Origin: UBA1424 sp041654095 | Lineage (GTDB): Bacteria > Bacillota_I > Bacilli_A > RFN20 > CAG-826 | Reading direction: 5' to 3' | Assembly (NCBI GenBank): GCA_041654095.1 | Contig: JBAZED010000001.1 | Span: forward strand, 1-64,000 | Length of the DNA: 64,000 bases | Shown: positions 23,586 to 32,835 of the stretch, one piece after another | How positions within the stretch are numbered: position 1 is the stretch's first letter | Layout: every line of letters begins with the position of its first letter | Program-made: the position numbers and the translations under genes | The notes under the pieces: generated by a model | Database searches by the model: none | Told to the model about the DNA's origin: nothing | The model's input: only the letters and a program-made list of their open reading frames with translations

Positions 23586-26114
23586 ATGATGAGAATGAAG
23601 CAAAAAACCTGCAAAAACGAACAATTCATTCGCTTTTTACCGACTTTAAGCCTGATTTTCATCACGCTGGTCAGCGCTTGCCAACCGACCGACCCTTCAT
23701 CTTCGTCAAGCGGTACGAGTTCGACTTCGAGCAGTGGTTCATCGAGCAGTTCAACCGTCGATCCTTCGGAATATATGATTGTGAATGGGGACTTTGAAAC
23801 TGGCGATTTAACGGGTTGGGATATCGTCGATGGTGAAGCTTTTACCGACGAAGGAATCAGCGACGCCGAGATGGTTGACGAAACCGTTAGTTACGGCAAA
23901 GTCGGAACCTATTTCTTCAAAGGCCGCGAAATTGAAGGGCGCGATGGTTATGAGGGTCGACTTCGCTCCAGTACCTTCGAGGTCGGTGGCTCAGGCATTA
24001 TCACTTTTTATTTAGGTGGCGGACTCCATCCCGGACTGACCTATTTGTCGATTTTTGACGCGACGTCGAATTTGGAGATGAAACGCTACGCCAATTCGCA
24101 TTTTCACGATCCAGCCTTTAATAATCAAGGCGGCGACTACTTCGTCGAAAATCTCGTTCCCTATTATGCGGACATCAGCGACTTGATCGGCTCGTCGGTC
24201 TATGCTCTTCTCGTCGATCGATCAAAGGATAATCACGGTTATCTATCAGTCGATGAGATCGTGACATATTATGAAGAACCACCGTCATTAGTGGGAACCA
24301 ATCAAGCCGATGACATCACTCCGGGGTTTGGGGAAGGCGAAAAACCTTATGAAATTCCAAATCAGGATTTTGCATCTGGCACCCTTCAAAATTGGACGGT
24401 CGTCGGTGAGAGCGGCGTCTTCCGCGATAGCCATATCAACGGCAACAAACGCCTCTCCAACCGCACCGACGAAACGAAAGTCGGATTATTGAGATCCTCG
24501 GCTTTTAAAGTCGGTGGCGTCAATATGATCAAATTCCGCTTAGGAGCGACAAAATACTGGCAGTCGACGTTTTTATCGGTTAAGGAAGTCGGCACGGATG
24601 AAGAAATCTATCGAACATATAGCGATCGCTGGAAAGATGCGGACGAGGAAAACACCCATTTATATTACCTTGATTTATCGAAGTGCGCTGGCGCAAATCT
24701 CTACCTTGAATTCGTCGACAACTCGCGCGGTGATTGGGGCCTTCTCACCATCGAACAAATCGATACGTATCTCGAAGCCCTACCGACCGTCAACGACGAA
24801 GTCGCCTATGACATCCGCTCGGGAATCAACACCAGTCCGAGTTATCGCATGATGCGCGATGCCGTCTCACCTTTTATCACCCAAATTGAAAATGCCCAAA
24901 GAAAGACGACCTTCGAGAAGAATTTCTATGCGACCCTCGATGGCATTTCAAATCGAAAAGGCACGTGGTCGAGCCCTCTTCATTACAACAAAAACGGGAC
25001 GACGTATGTCATCACCGGCGATATCGATGCGATGTGGCTTCGCGACTCGAGTGCACAGGTGCTCCCCTATTTGCGATTTATGAATCAAGACAATGAAATC
25101 AAAATGATGGTTCGCGGCATCTTGCAGAAGCAATTAGAATTTATTCGTCGCGATCCCTACTCCAACGCTTTTCACAACGATGGAAGCTCCCATGAAAGCA
25201 AATTTGAAATCGATTCGCTCATCTATCCTTTTTGGTTAGCTGATAAATATTATGCGATAACGCAAGACGACTCGCTGTTCGACGCTTTCTTCTTGATATC
25301 GCTTCGAAGAGCGATTACAACTCTTGAAAATGAGCGGAACCACAGCGATAGCAATTACCAGGTTAATCCAGTTGATTTACCCAATAGTTCACCGGCTTTC
25401 AACGCTAACTCAGGTTTGATTTGGAGTGGTTATCGCCCGAGTGATGATGTTACGTATTACAAGTTTTTCATTCCCGGAAACATGTTTGCCGTCAGTATCA
25501 TGGAAAAGATGAACACCTTATTGACCGGTCTCGGTCTTGACAGCTCTTTGGCGGATCGGGCCCACACATTAGCGGTCGAAGTTCGCCAAGCGATTGAGAC
25601 TTATGGCGTTTTTAATCATTCGACATATGGTAAAATTTATGCCTTCGAAGTTAATGGTATGACGGATAATGCCAATAGTTCCGAAGGAAAATCATTGATG
25701 GATGTCGCGAATATTCCGAGTCTGATCTCCGCGCCATGGTTAGGATTTTGCTCGACCAGCGATGCAACATATATTAATACGCGGGCCTTCGTTTTAAGCG
25801 GTGATAATCCTTATTATTATGAGGGTACTTTAGCATGTGGCATCGGCGATCCCCACGACTCGATTTCCGGTCTTCCCAATCCTCATAAAGACTATCCGGT
25901 CATCTGGCCGATGTCTTTGGCGATGCAGGGTTTGACGAGCACGAGCTCACAAGAGATCGAGACATGCCTCCAATCCATGATTAATTTAAGTGGCGATATG
26001 TATGTCATGCACGAAGCCGTCAATGCCAATAACGCCAACGATTACAGCCGCGACTTTTTCACCTGGCCATGCGCTTTGTACGCCGAACTATATCTTAAGC
26101 AGTATTATGTTTAA
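23586..26114 (+). CDS. GH125 exo-alpha-1,6-mannosidase lipoprotein with two binding modules
   Basis: 842 residues. Lipobox LVSAC and a long Ser/Thr linker (about 40-60) lead to two NGDFE-type modules (about 63-235 and 256-398). Residues about 415-842 are a GH125 (DUF1237) domain: RKGTWSSPLHYNKNG, TGDIDAMWLRDSSAQVLPYL (acid region), QLEFIRRDPYSNAF, VDDVTYYKFFIPGNMFA-like helices, and near the end MHEAVNANNANDYSRDFFTW (base region with the HE pair). GH125 removes terminal alpha-1,6-mannose, as in yeast mannan backbones or N-glycan arms. It acts outside the cell. A strong AGGGGG site precedes the ATG. Confidence 0.92.
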   Translation: MMRMKQKTCKNEQFIRFLPTLSLIFITLVSACQPTDPSSSSSGTSSTSSSGSSSSSTVDPSEYMIVNGDFETGDLTGWDIVDGEAFTDEGISDAEMVDETVSYGKVGTYFFKGREIEGRDGYEGRLRSSTFEVGGSGIITFYLGGGLHPGLTYLSIFDATSNLEMKRYANSHFHDPAFNNQGGDYFVENLVPYYADISDLIGSSVYALLVDRSKDNHGYLSVDEIVTYYEEPPSLVGTNQADDITPGFGEGEKPYEIPNQDFASGTLQNWTVVGESGVFRDSHINGNKRLSNRTDETKVGLLRSSAFKVGGVNMIKFRLGATKYWQSTFLSVKEVGTDEEIYRTYSDRWKDADEENTHLYYLDLSKCAGANLYLEFVDNSRGDWGLLTIEQIDTYLEALPTVNDEVAYDIRSGINTSPSYRMMRDAVSPFITQIENAQRKTTFEKNFYATLDGISNRKGTWSSPLHYNKNGTTYVITGDIDAMWLRDSSAQVLPYLRFMNQDNEIKMMVRGILQKQLEFIRRDPYSNAFHNDGSSHESKFEIDSLIYPFWLADKYYAITQDDSLFDAFFLISLRRAITTLENERNHSDSNYQVNPVDLPNSSPAFNANSGLIWSGYRPSDDVTYYKFFIPGNMFAVSIMEKMNTLLTGLGLDSSLADRAHTLAVEVRQAIETYGVFNHSTYGKIYAFEVNGMTDNANSSEGKSLMDVANIPSLISAPWLGFCSTSDATYINTRAFVLSGDNPYYYEGTLACGIGDPHDSISGLPNPHKDYPVIWPMSLAMQGLTSTSSQEIETCLQSMINLSGDMYVMHEAVNANNANDYSRDFFTWPCALYAELYLKQYYV

Positions 26115-26137
26115 AACTGAAACTGGAGAGGAATAAT

Positions 26138-28639
26138 ATGAAACGAACCAGAATAACCACAGCCGTGCTATCTTTATTAGCCTTAGCTGTTCCCCTCGTC
26201 GTTAATCCGATGGTCGAAGCCAGCGCCGAAACTCGTCTCTACGGCGTCGATTTAGCTTTTGACCGACGCGTCGTCTCGAGCGATAGTATGGATGGCAACC
26301 TCAACATTTACGCCGTCGATGGCAAAAGCAATACTCGCTTTGCCGCCATCGGAGACGATAATGCCTTCTTGTATGTCAATCTCGGCTCGCGCGAAAAAAT
26401 CGGCAAGATCATCATCGACTGGGAAGCGGCCTATGCTCTGGAATACAAAATTCAATTATCGAACGACGCTTTGAATTGGACGACCGTCGCTTCCATCAAC
26501 AAAACAAATGATGCAACTGATCATATTGAATTCCCTACTTGGCTCGAAGCCGAGTATGTGCGTTTTCAGGGTGTAAAAAAAGTCCTTACGGATCATGGAT
26601 ATTCCTTTTATTCTTTTGAAGTCTATGGACCGCAGAGCCTAACTGATGGGGCGCAGGTTCTCGAGACATCTTCTGACGAAAACGAAACCATTCTCAATAA
26701 GAGCATGATGGTCGATAATCTCGCCAACAGCCGGTGGGCTTCACTGGCTCAAGCCGGTGATGATCAATACTTCATCGTCGACTTAGGGACTGTGAAATCT
26801 TTCGATTTAGTCAAGATTCGCTGGGAAGTATCTTTTGCCCGCATCTTTAAGATCTATGGCCATTCCGAAACAGGCGGCACCGCACCGCTGAGGGGCGATG
26901 AAAATTGGGCATATTTAACAGGCTCGGAAGTTGGGCTGGGGGAAGTTGATACCTTGCCGCTAGAGGCCAATGAAGAAACGAGATATCTCAAAGTTGAACT
27001 AATACAACGCGAGACGAGCGAAAATACGAAGAAAACGAAGCGTTATCCTTGGGAATCGACTTTTTCGATTTATTCTTTTGAATTATTTGATTGGAGCGAG
27101 ATCAATGCCATTTTCGTCGGTCGCAAGATGGAATTTTCGAAGAACAGCCCGGCCTGGGTGGCGATGAGTAACATCACGTTGTCGGAAAACGGCTTGGTCC
27201 TCGCCCCACATGGTTATCCGATTGAGGCCGATGGCGTCGTCACAAACTTGGCGAGCATCGCCGACGGCGACATTCCTGGTTTTGAATCCTATGCGACATA
27301 TAATCCGGCGGTCGTCTACGATGCTGACCGCGAGATGTTCCATATGATTTATCGAACTGAACTACCAGATAATTTTAAAGATTATTTTTTTGGCGCTAAA
27401 GCTGAATTAGGTCATATGTCGACACTGTCATATGCCTATTCTTACGATGGTCTTCATTTTGTTCGGGGCCAAAACAATCCGATTGCTTGGCCGACGACGA
27501 ACGATGAAAAAGGCGGCGGTTTAGAAGATCCGCGCATGTTCAAAATCGTCAACGACCCAAACCGCGGGGGATTAACAACCTATTACATCACTTTCACGAT
27601 GTACGATAACTCATTAACTCGCGAAGGGATTATCTACACCCATGACTTTGCCACCTTTCATAAAGTCGGGAGATTATCGCCTGATTATGGCGAGGCGATC
27701 AAGTCGGGGACATTTATTACCGATTCCGAGGGCAACGCCGTCAAAATCAATGACCCACGCCCCGGAAAGCACGGGCAAGTCTATATGGTTTATATGAAAG
27801 ACGGCAGTTACACAAAAATAGGCTTTACGACTGATGTCTTGACGATTGCGGCAAGCGACATCATCGACCTCAGCAAAGCTGGCTTCGGGAACAACGATAT
27901 TGAAGACTTGACCCACGACAACGAATCGTGCATGGCCTTGACGAACATCTATGGTCCAGATGATCAAGATATATATTTGATGTATGGCGGCGGTCGCTTA
28001 AGCAACCCTAATCTTAAAAATCAGCAGGATAATTCTCACGATTGGTTTTATGCGCTCGGAGCGCTAAAAGCGACGAAGTCCAATCCATTTGAATTGACGA
28101 ATGTTCAGATGGATCTCGACGAGCCGACGATGTATCCGACCGACACCAACAAAATCGATTATGGCCTATTTAATAAATGCATGTTCGCGGACAGCATGAT
28201 CCGCATCGGAAACACCTGGCATCTCTATTATGGAGCAGGCGATATGTATGTCGGCGTGGCCTTAGCGCGAGCTGATTTTTCAGCCGGCGCTTCCGATTAT
28301 GAGCGAGTTGAGGATGTCTTGACCGCCTCCACTCTGGCGCTAAATAAAAAATATGGTGCTGATAAAAAGGATTATGCCGTCGAATACGTGCTCGATATCT
28401 ATGACGCGAGCGGGGCTCTGCTCCATCGAGAGATTGAAGAATTTGCCATCCCTCATTTCTCACATAGCGAGCTGGGCAAGTACAGTTCCGGAATGGCGAT
28501 TGAAGTCAGCCTCGATCTAGCGACCATCGATTCCCTTCCGGCCGATTTCTATGCTATCTCATATGTTCGCGATGCGACAACCGAGGAAACGCTCAGCAAT
28601 ATATCTAGTTTTGTGAATGTCATACCGACAGTTCATTGA
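26138..28639 (+). CDS. Secreted GH130-type glycosidase with two F5/8 C (CBM32-like) domains
   Basis: 833 residues with a cleavable signal peptide (ends near VEASAE), no lipobox. Residues about 28-165 and 172-315 are discoidin/F5-8 type C folds (NTRFAAIGDDNAFLYVNLGS; NSRWASLAQAGDDQYFIVDLG), usually sugar-binding. Residues about 320-725 form a GH130-like propeller: YNPAVVYDADREMFHMIYRTE, LSYAYSYDGLHF, GGGLEDPRMFK with the EDPR motif, and GNTWHLYYGAGDMYVGVALA. A final Ig-like domain follows (about 735-833). As there is little phosphate outside the cell, a hydrolytic beta-mannosidase is more likely than a phosphorylase; this is inference. Ribosome site GGAGAGGA. Confidence 0.85.
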   Translation: MKRTRITTAVLSLLALAVPLVVNPMVEASAETRLYGVDLAFDRRVVSSDSMDGNLNIYAVDGKSNTRFAAIGDDNAFLYVNLGSREKIGKIIIDWEAAYALEYKIQLSNDALNWTTVASINKTNDATDHIEFPTWLEAEYVRFQGVKKVLTDHGYSFYSFEVYGPQSLTDGAQVLETSSDENETILNKSMMVDNLANSRWASLAQAGDDQYFIVDLGTVKSFDLVKIRWEVSFARIFKIYGHSETGGTAPLRGDENWAYLTGSEVGLGEVDTLPLEANEETRYLKVELIQRETSENTKKTKRYPWESTFSIYSFELFDWSEINAIFVGRKMEFSKNSPAWVAMSNITLSENGLVLAPHGYPIEADGVVTNLASIADGDIPGFESYATYNPAVVYDADREMFHMIYRTELPDNFKDYFFGAKAELGHMSTLSYAYSYDGLHFVRGQNNPIAWPTTNDEKGGGLEDPRMFKIVNDPNRGGLTTYYITFTMYDNSLTREGIIYTHDFATFHKVGRLSPDYGEAIKSGTFITDSEGNAVKINDPRPGKHGQVYMVYMKDGSYTKIGFTTDVLTIAASDIIDLSKAGFGNNDIEDLTHDNESCMALTNIYGPDDQDIYLMYGGGRLSNPNLKNQQDNSHDWFYALGALKATKSNPFELTNVQMDLDEPTMYPTDTNKIDYGLFNKCMFADSMIRIGNTWHLYYGAGDMYVGVALARADFSAGASDYERVEDVLTASTLALNKKYGADKKDYAVEYVLDIYDASGALLHREIEEFAIPHFSHSELGKYSSGMAIEVSLDLATIDSLPADFYAISYVRDATTEETLSNISSFVNVIPTVH

Positions 28640-28650
28640 GGAGTAAAAAA

Positions 28651-30726
28651 ATGAAAAATAAATTGTCCATCTTCTTAATCGCTCTTGCGGTATTGGCGCC
28701 TCTATCGAGCTGTGGCGGTCTGAGCGTCCCAACCGGTTTGGCCATCACCGATCGAACCTTGTCTTGGAGCGAAGTCAAAAATGCCGAATCATATGTTGTC
28801 TTAATCAACGAAGAAGATGCCGTCGAGGCAGTGAGCAATAACCTATTGCTGGAGAACAAATATTACGGAGCGATGACTTTTAAAGTCGCGGCCGTATCCG
28901 GCGATAAAGTCACGGAATATAGTGAATCATTAGCCGCGAACGTCTATCTGACGCTTGCAACCCCCAGCAATGTCCGGCAAGACGGAAATTATGTGCGCTG
29001 GGACGAAGTTGGCTTTGCCAATGGTTATGTCATCAAAGTCGGAACCGTCGAACACGCGGTCGCAACCAATGAATATCAATTGCTTTCTTCAAGCCCTGCG
29101 CAAGTATCGGTTTTGGCTAATGGTAGCGGCGATGGGTTTGTGATCTCCAGCGCTTATTCAAACCAAATTTGGTTTAAAGTCTCTCTAGCAACACCGACCA
29201 ACATCGCTTGGAGCGAAGGCTTATTGACATGGAGTGAAGTGGCCAATGCGGCATCATATCAAGTCGTGATCAATAATGGAAGTCCTATTAGCGCCTCGAC
29301 TAATTCCTGTGAAGTCGGATATGACCACGTCGGCTCAATCCTCTTCAAAGTCAGAGCCATCAGCGATGGCGAGCAATATTTTGATTCTGCTTTAGGGCAG
29401 ACGACAATCCAAATCAACCCGTTGGATCTAGGCATTCCACAATATGTCCGCGTCGAAAGCGGAGTCTTGAAGTACGATTCAGTCGCTCAGGCGACGGCAT
29501 ACGGAATATATCACAACGGCATTTTTCTCGCCGAGACGAGCGAGCTCGAATATACGATTCCAAATGAGGTTCTATCGCAAAGCGGCTCGTATTTACAAGT
29601 GCAAGCTCGATCGACAATCCACAATGACTCAGAACTGAGTGAAAAAGCCTATTTGGGCGCATTGGAAATCGATGACGAAGCCGAATTGCGGGCCATGGGA
29701 GCGACCGGTTATTATGTCCTCGCTGATGACATCGCCTTAACTTCGCCTTGGAATGACATCGCGTTTTCTGGTGTTTTTGATGGTGCGAATCACACGATTT
29801 CGGGCCTCGCAAAAACCGGTGACGTCGATGCGAATTGCGGCTTCTTCTCGTCGCTTGACGATGCCGAGGTATTCGATTTGACGATTACGGGTGCATTTGA
29901 TATCACGACTTCCGTCGAAAGAGTCGCAATCGGCGGTTTGGCTGGCAAGGTCGATGATTCAATCATCATCAACGTCGATGTCGCCGTCAATATCGATGTC
30001 GTTTCCAACAATGGTATCGTCTATGTCGGTGGTCTAGCTGGTTATATCGATGGTGGAGACATAAACAGCTGCATATATAATGGTGACATTAATGTCACAA
30101 ACGGTATCGCCGGCGGCTTCGTCGGTCAAGTTTATTCAGCGAGTTCGAAACTCACGACGATTATATCGAGCGGTTCGGAAGGTTCCTTAACCGTCTCCGG
30201 AGGCGAGCAGAGCTATGCTGGCGGTTTCGTCGGATTACTGAGCAACAACAATGCGACCATCAGCCAATCGCGTGCGCTAATTGCTGTGATTGGTACTAGT
30301 TATGTCGGTGGTTTCGTCGGATATATGGCTTATGGAAGCATCGACAACGCCTATTCTCGCGGCGGGGTCGATTCAACTTCATCAACATTAATCCAAGCGG
30401 GTGGTTTTGCAGGCCGCGTCGAAGGATATAATAATTCAATCTCTTATTCAATCGGCATGGCGAAGATGTTGATCGAAGTATCGGGTAGTGAGATTTACAT
30501 CGGTTCTTTTGCCGGCGTCACACCGGGTGGATCATATGCAGATATCTATAGTAACTGCCATTACGACTCGACTCTTTCAAATTTGGATCGGATTGGCAAT
30601 ACCAGTTCGGGAAGAGGCGACGGCATCAGCGGATTATCATCCTCTGAGCTATTAAACATTGCGAATTTTAATGCGAGCATCTGGTCGTTTTCAGGCGAAT
30701 CCCCTATTTTGCAGTGGGAGGTTTGA
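28651..30726 (+). CDS. Surface lipoprotein with fibronectin III-like and GLUG-type repeats
   Basis: 691 residues from the ATG at 28651 (GAGGAG site; the track-like earlier ATG at 28636 precedes that site). Lipobox LSSC. Residues about 25-330 hold four fibronectin III-like units (LSWSEVKNAESYVVLING pattern: LTWSEVANAASYQVVINNG; LKYDSVAQATAYGIYHNG). Residues about 345-640 carry GLUG-type repeats, for example GGLAGYIDGGDINSCIYNG, GGFVGLLSNNNATISQS and GGFVGYMAYGSIDNAYSRG. This architecture is typical of bacterial adhesins that bind surfaces or polysaccharide. It is the last gene of the operon; the following 180 nt are AT-rich with no clear hairpin. Confidence 0.8.
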   Translation: MKNKLSIFLIALAVLAPLSSCGGLSVPTGLAITDRTLSWSEVKNAESYVVLINEEDAVEAVSNNLLLENKYYGAMTFKVAAVSGDKVTEYSESLAANVYLTLATPSNVRQDGNYVRWDEVGFANGYVIKVGTVEHAVATNEYQLLSSSPAQVSVLANGSGDGFVISSAYSNQIWFKVSLATPTNIAWSEGLLTWSEVANAASYQVVINNGSPISASTNSCEVGYDHVGSILFKVRAISDGEQYFDSALGQTTIQINPLDLGIPQYVRVESGVLKYDSVAQATAYGIYHNGIFLAETSELEYTIPNEVLSQSGSYLQVQARSTIHNDSELSEKAYLGALEIDDEAELRAMGATGYYVLADDIALTSPWNDIAFSGVFDGANHTISGLAKTGDVDANCGFFSSLDDAEVFDLTITGAFDITTSVERVAIGGLAGKVDDSIIINVDVAVNIDVVSNNGIVYVGGLAGYIDGGDINSCIYNGDINVTNGIAGGFVGQVYSASSKLTTIISSGSEGSLTVSGGEQSYAGGFVGLLSNNNATISQSRALIAVIGTSYVGGFVGYMAYGSIDNAYSRGGVDSTSSTLIQAGGFAGRVEGYNNSISYSIGMAKMLIEVSGSEIYIGSFAGVTPGGSYADIYSNCHYDSTLSNLDRIGNTSSGRGDGISGLSSSELLNIANFNASIWSFSGESPILQWEV

Positions 30727-30810
30727 TTTATCAAAGCAGGGAAATTAGATAAAATAAATAAATTAATTAAAATTTAACTAAAAAATTAATCAATTATTAA
30801 TTAATTGTTA

Positions 30811-30840
30811 TTGACAAGTTGCATGCATAGGATTTATGAT
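30811..30840 (+). promoter_or_regulatory. Sigma-A promoter with AT-rich upstream region
   Basis: TTGACA (30811-30816), 18-bp spacer and TATGAT (30835-30840). The upstream 60 bp are nearly pure A/T with repeated TTAATTAA-type stretches, like an UP element. It would drive the gene at 30907. Confidence 0.6.
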
Positions 30841-30906
30841 GAAACTGTAGTAATATAACTTCTTTTTCGAAAATCATATAAATGCCGATACAAGGAGGCA
30901 AGAAAA

Positions 30907-32580
30907 ATGAGTAGGAAAAATTTCAAAAAATGGTTACCGATTATTTTGGCGCCGGTCATCTTGCCATTTATCATTTTGAATTTCGTGGCGGTTAACAATG
31001 AACCCGTCGAAACCGAAGCTTCTTACGCTCCATATCAAATTCCCAATGGTGGTTTTGAAGCCGGTGCCGCCAAACTTGACGGATGGAAAGCTTTCGGCCT
31101 TTGGAAAGGCGAAAGCGGATTGCAGGCGTTTGATTCGAGCCTTGTTCATAACGGAACGTATTTTAGTGGTTATCCTTATAATCGAGATGGTGACTATCAA
31201 TTAGGAATAACCAGCGGTTCAATTACTTGGGATCAGGCTACTGAGAGAATGGGCTATCTCCGCTCGACCGACTTCGTTTTAGGCGGTTCGGGATGGATTA
31301 GCTTCAAACTAGGTGGCGGCCGTTTCGACGAATTTGCTCATGTTTCAATTCGAAAGACATCGGATGATACGGAAGTTGCGCGCTTTGGTAATAAGAACCG
31401 AAATGACACCGCATGGGCAACAACTGTCTATGGTTCTCAAATTACCAATGCCGAAGCATTTCTCTTCCCATATTATTTTGACCTTTCAACCGTTACAACT
31501 ATAGGAACAAGTTTATATATTTTGCTATGTGATACAGCTGCTTATGACTGGTCGATTTTATCTGCGGATAGTTTCGATACTTATTATGAAACTGCTCCTT
31601 CGCCAACTCCAACTGGTAAGTATTTAGCTGATAATATCATGCCGACAATTTTGGGCATTGACGATGCTGCAAATTCGATTCCTAATGGCTTTTTTAATTC
31701 CGATTATTCAAGTTGGCAAATTTCAAGGGCGGGTTGGGGATACACTAGTAATTCGATGAGAAGCAATGCGTCCGGCGGCGATTCAGCTGTTGGTATCCTT
31801 CGTTCGAGCGCCTTCACGGTCAGCACGAACAAATATATTGAATTTGATTGGGCGGGTGGACTGAAATTTGATAAGCAAATATTTATTTCAGTAAAAGAAG
31901 TCGGCACCAATATCGAAAAGATTAGATTTGTCAGGCGTGACAATCGGAGCGGTGAAAAATCTGAAAACTGGCAAAACCATATGCTCAATCTCACCTCGCT
32001 CGATGCAAGTAAAAAGTATTATCTTGAATTTGCTGACGCTCGCTCAGATAATCGCGATAATGAAGGCTATGCAATCTCTTATGTCGATTCGATTGAAATC
32101 GTAACAGAAGCTAGATGGAATGAGGTTACGAGCGGAGACCGAGCCGTTTCGATTTCCGGCATACCGACATCATTTGCTTTTGATGTTTCGCAAGAGGCGG
32201 TTACCTTTGCTCAGTATTTCATTGAGCAGACAGGCCCAATCTGTACGGCTATGAGCGGAGATTTTTCATCGGTATGGGGAACGATGGGCACCGAGTATGC
32301 GACTCTTTCCGTAACCGGCAAGGACGCTTTTGTCGACAACACGACCAACTCGACTATTGTCGCCGCTCGGGAACGCTATTTATTCATTATCACCAAATAT
32401 ACTTCGCTGACGAAATTCGTCGTCGATGGCGATAGCAATGTTTATCAAGGCTCTCCAGATATCATCGGTTTTAATATTGGCGATAATTCAAGAATTATTT
32501 TAATCGTCGTCGCCACCGTGATGGTGGTCTCCGCTGGATTGCTCTTCCTCGTTTCGCGCCGTCGTAGATCAATAGCCTAG
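30907..32580 (+). CDS. Membrane-anchored surface protein with two NGDFE-type modules and a shared C-terminal domain
   Basis: 557 residues. An N-terminal signal segment (about 10-28), then two binding modules at about 45-235 (IPNGGFEAGAAKLDGW, RSTDFVLGGSGWISFKLGGG) and 257-400 (IPNGFFNSDYSSW, RSSAFTVSTNKYIEFDWAGG). Residues about 428-505 are a domain also found at the C-termini of the two nucleases at 43235 and 45589 (AQYFIEQTG...FSSVW...RYLFIITKY). A transmembrane helix (about 529-550) and basic tail (SRRRRSIA) end the protein. It is probably a mannoside-binding protein held by its C-terminus. Strong AAGGAGG site and own promoter. Its codons are A/T-richer than those of the upstream operon. 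Confidence 0.78.
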   Translation: MSRKNFKKWLPIILAPVILPFIILNFVAVNNEPVETEASYAPYQIPNGGFEAGAAKLDGWKAFGLWKGESGLQAFDSSLVHNGTYFSGYPYNRDGDYQLGITSGSITWDQATERMGYLRSTDFVLGGSGWISFKLGGGRFDEFAHVSIRKTSDDTEVARFGNKNRNDTAWATTVYGSQITNAEAFLFPYYFDLSTVTTIGTSLYILLCDTAAYDWSILSADSFDTYYETAPSPTPTGKYLADNIMPTILGIDDAANSIPNGFFNSDYSSWQISRAGWGYTSNSMRSNASGGDSAVGILRSSAFTVSTNKYIEFDWAGGLKFDKQIFISVKEVGTNIEKIRFVRRDNRSGEKSENWQNHMLNLTSLDASKKYYLEFADARSDNRDNEGYAISYVDSIEIVTEARWNEVTSGDRAVSISGIPTSFAFDVSQEAVTFAQYFIEQTGPICTAMSGDFSSVWGTMGTEYATLSVTGKDAFVDNTTNSTIVAARERYLFIITKYTSLTKFVVDGDSNVYQGSPDIIGFNIGDNSRIILIVVATVMVVSAGLLFLVSRRRRSIA

Positions 32581-32599
32581 TTTCGATTTCATGATTCTT

Positions 32600-32626
32600 A
32601 AGCCGCTTCAATGCGGCTTTTCTTTT
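32600..32626 (+). terminator. Rho-independent terminator
   Basis: AAGCCGC / GCGGCTT stem (32600-32606 with 32613-32619), 6-nt loop, then TTCTTTTT. It ends the 30907 transcript. Confidence 0.85.
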
Positions 32627-32672
32627 TATGTGAAAATAAAAAAAGCGCACATAAGTGAGCCTGATTTTCGTC

Positions 32673-32746
32673 TGGAGCAGGCGACGGGAATCGAACCCGC
32701 GTAATTAGCTTGGAAGGCTAATGTTCTACCATTGAACTACGCCTGC
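32673..32746 (-). tRNA. tRNA-Gly (anticodon UCC)
   Basis: The minus strand folds into a complete cloverleaf: acceptor GCAGGCG/CGCCTGC, D arm with GTAGTTCAATGGTAGAAC, anticodon stem TTAGC/GCTAA around the loop CTTCCAA (anticodon TCC), T arm GCGGGTTCGATTCCCGT, discriminator T and an encoded CCA. It reads GGA and GGG glycine codons. It stands alone. Confidence 0.96.
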
Positions 32747-32835
32747 AAAATAAAATGGCCAACAATCATAAGCGCGAAAGGCGCGAATGACATATTAGCA
32801 CATTTACTATCTTGATTAAAGAGTCAACTCGGCAA

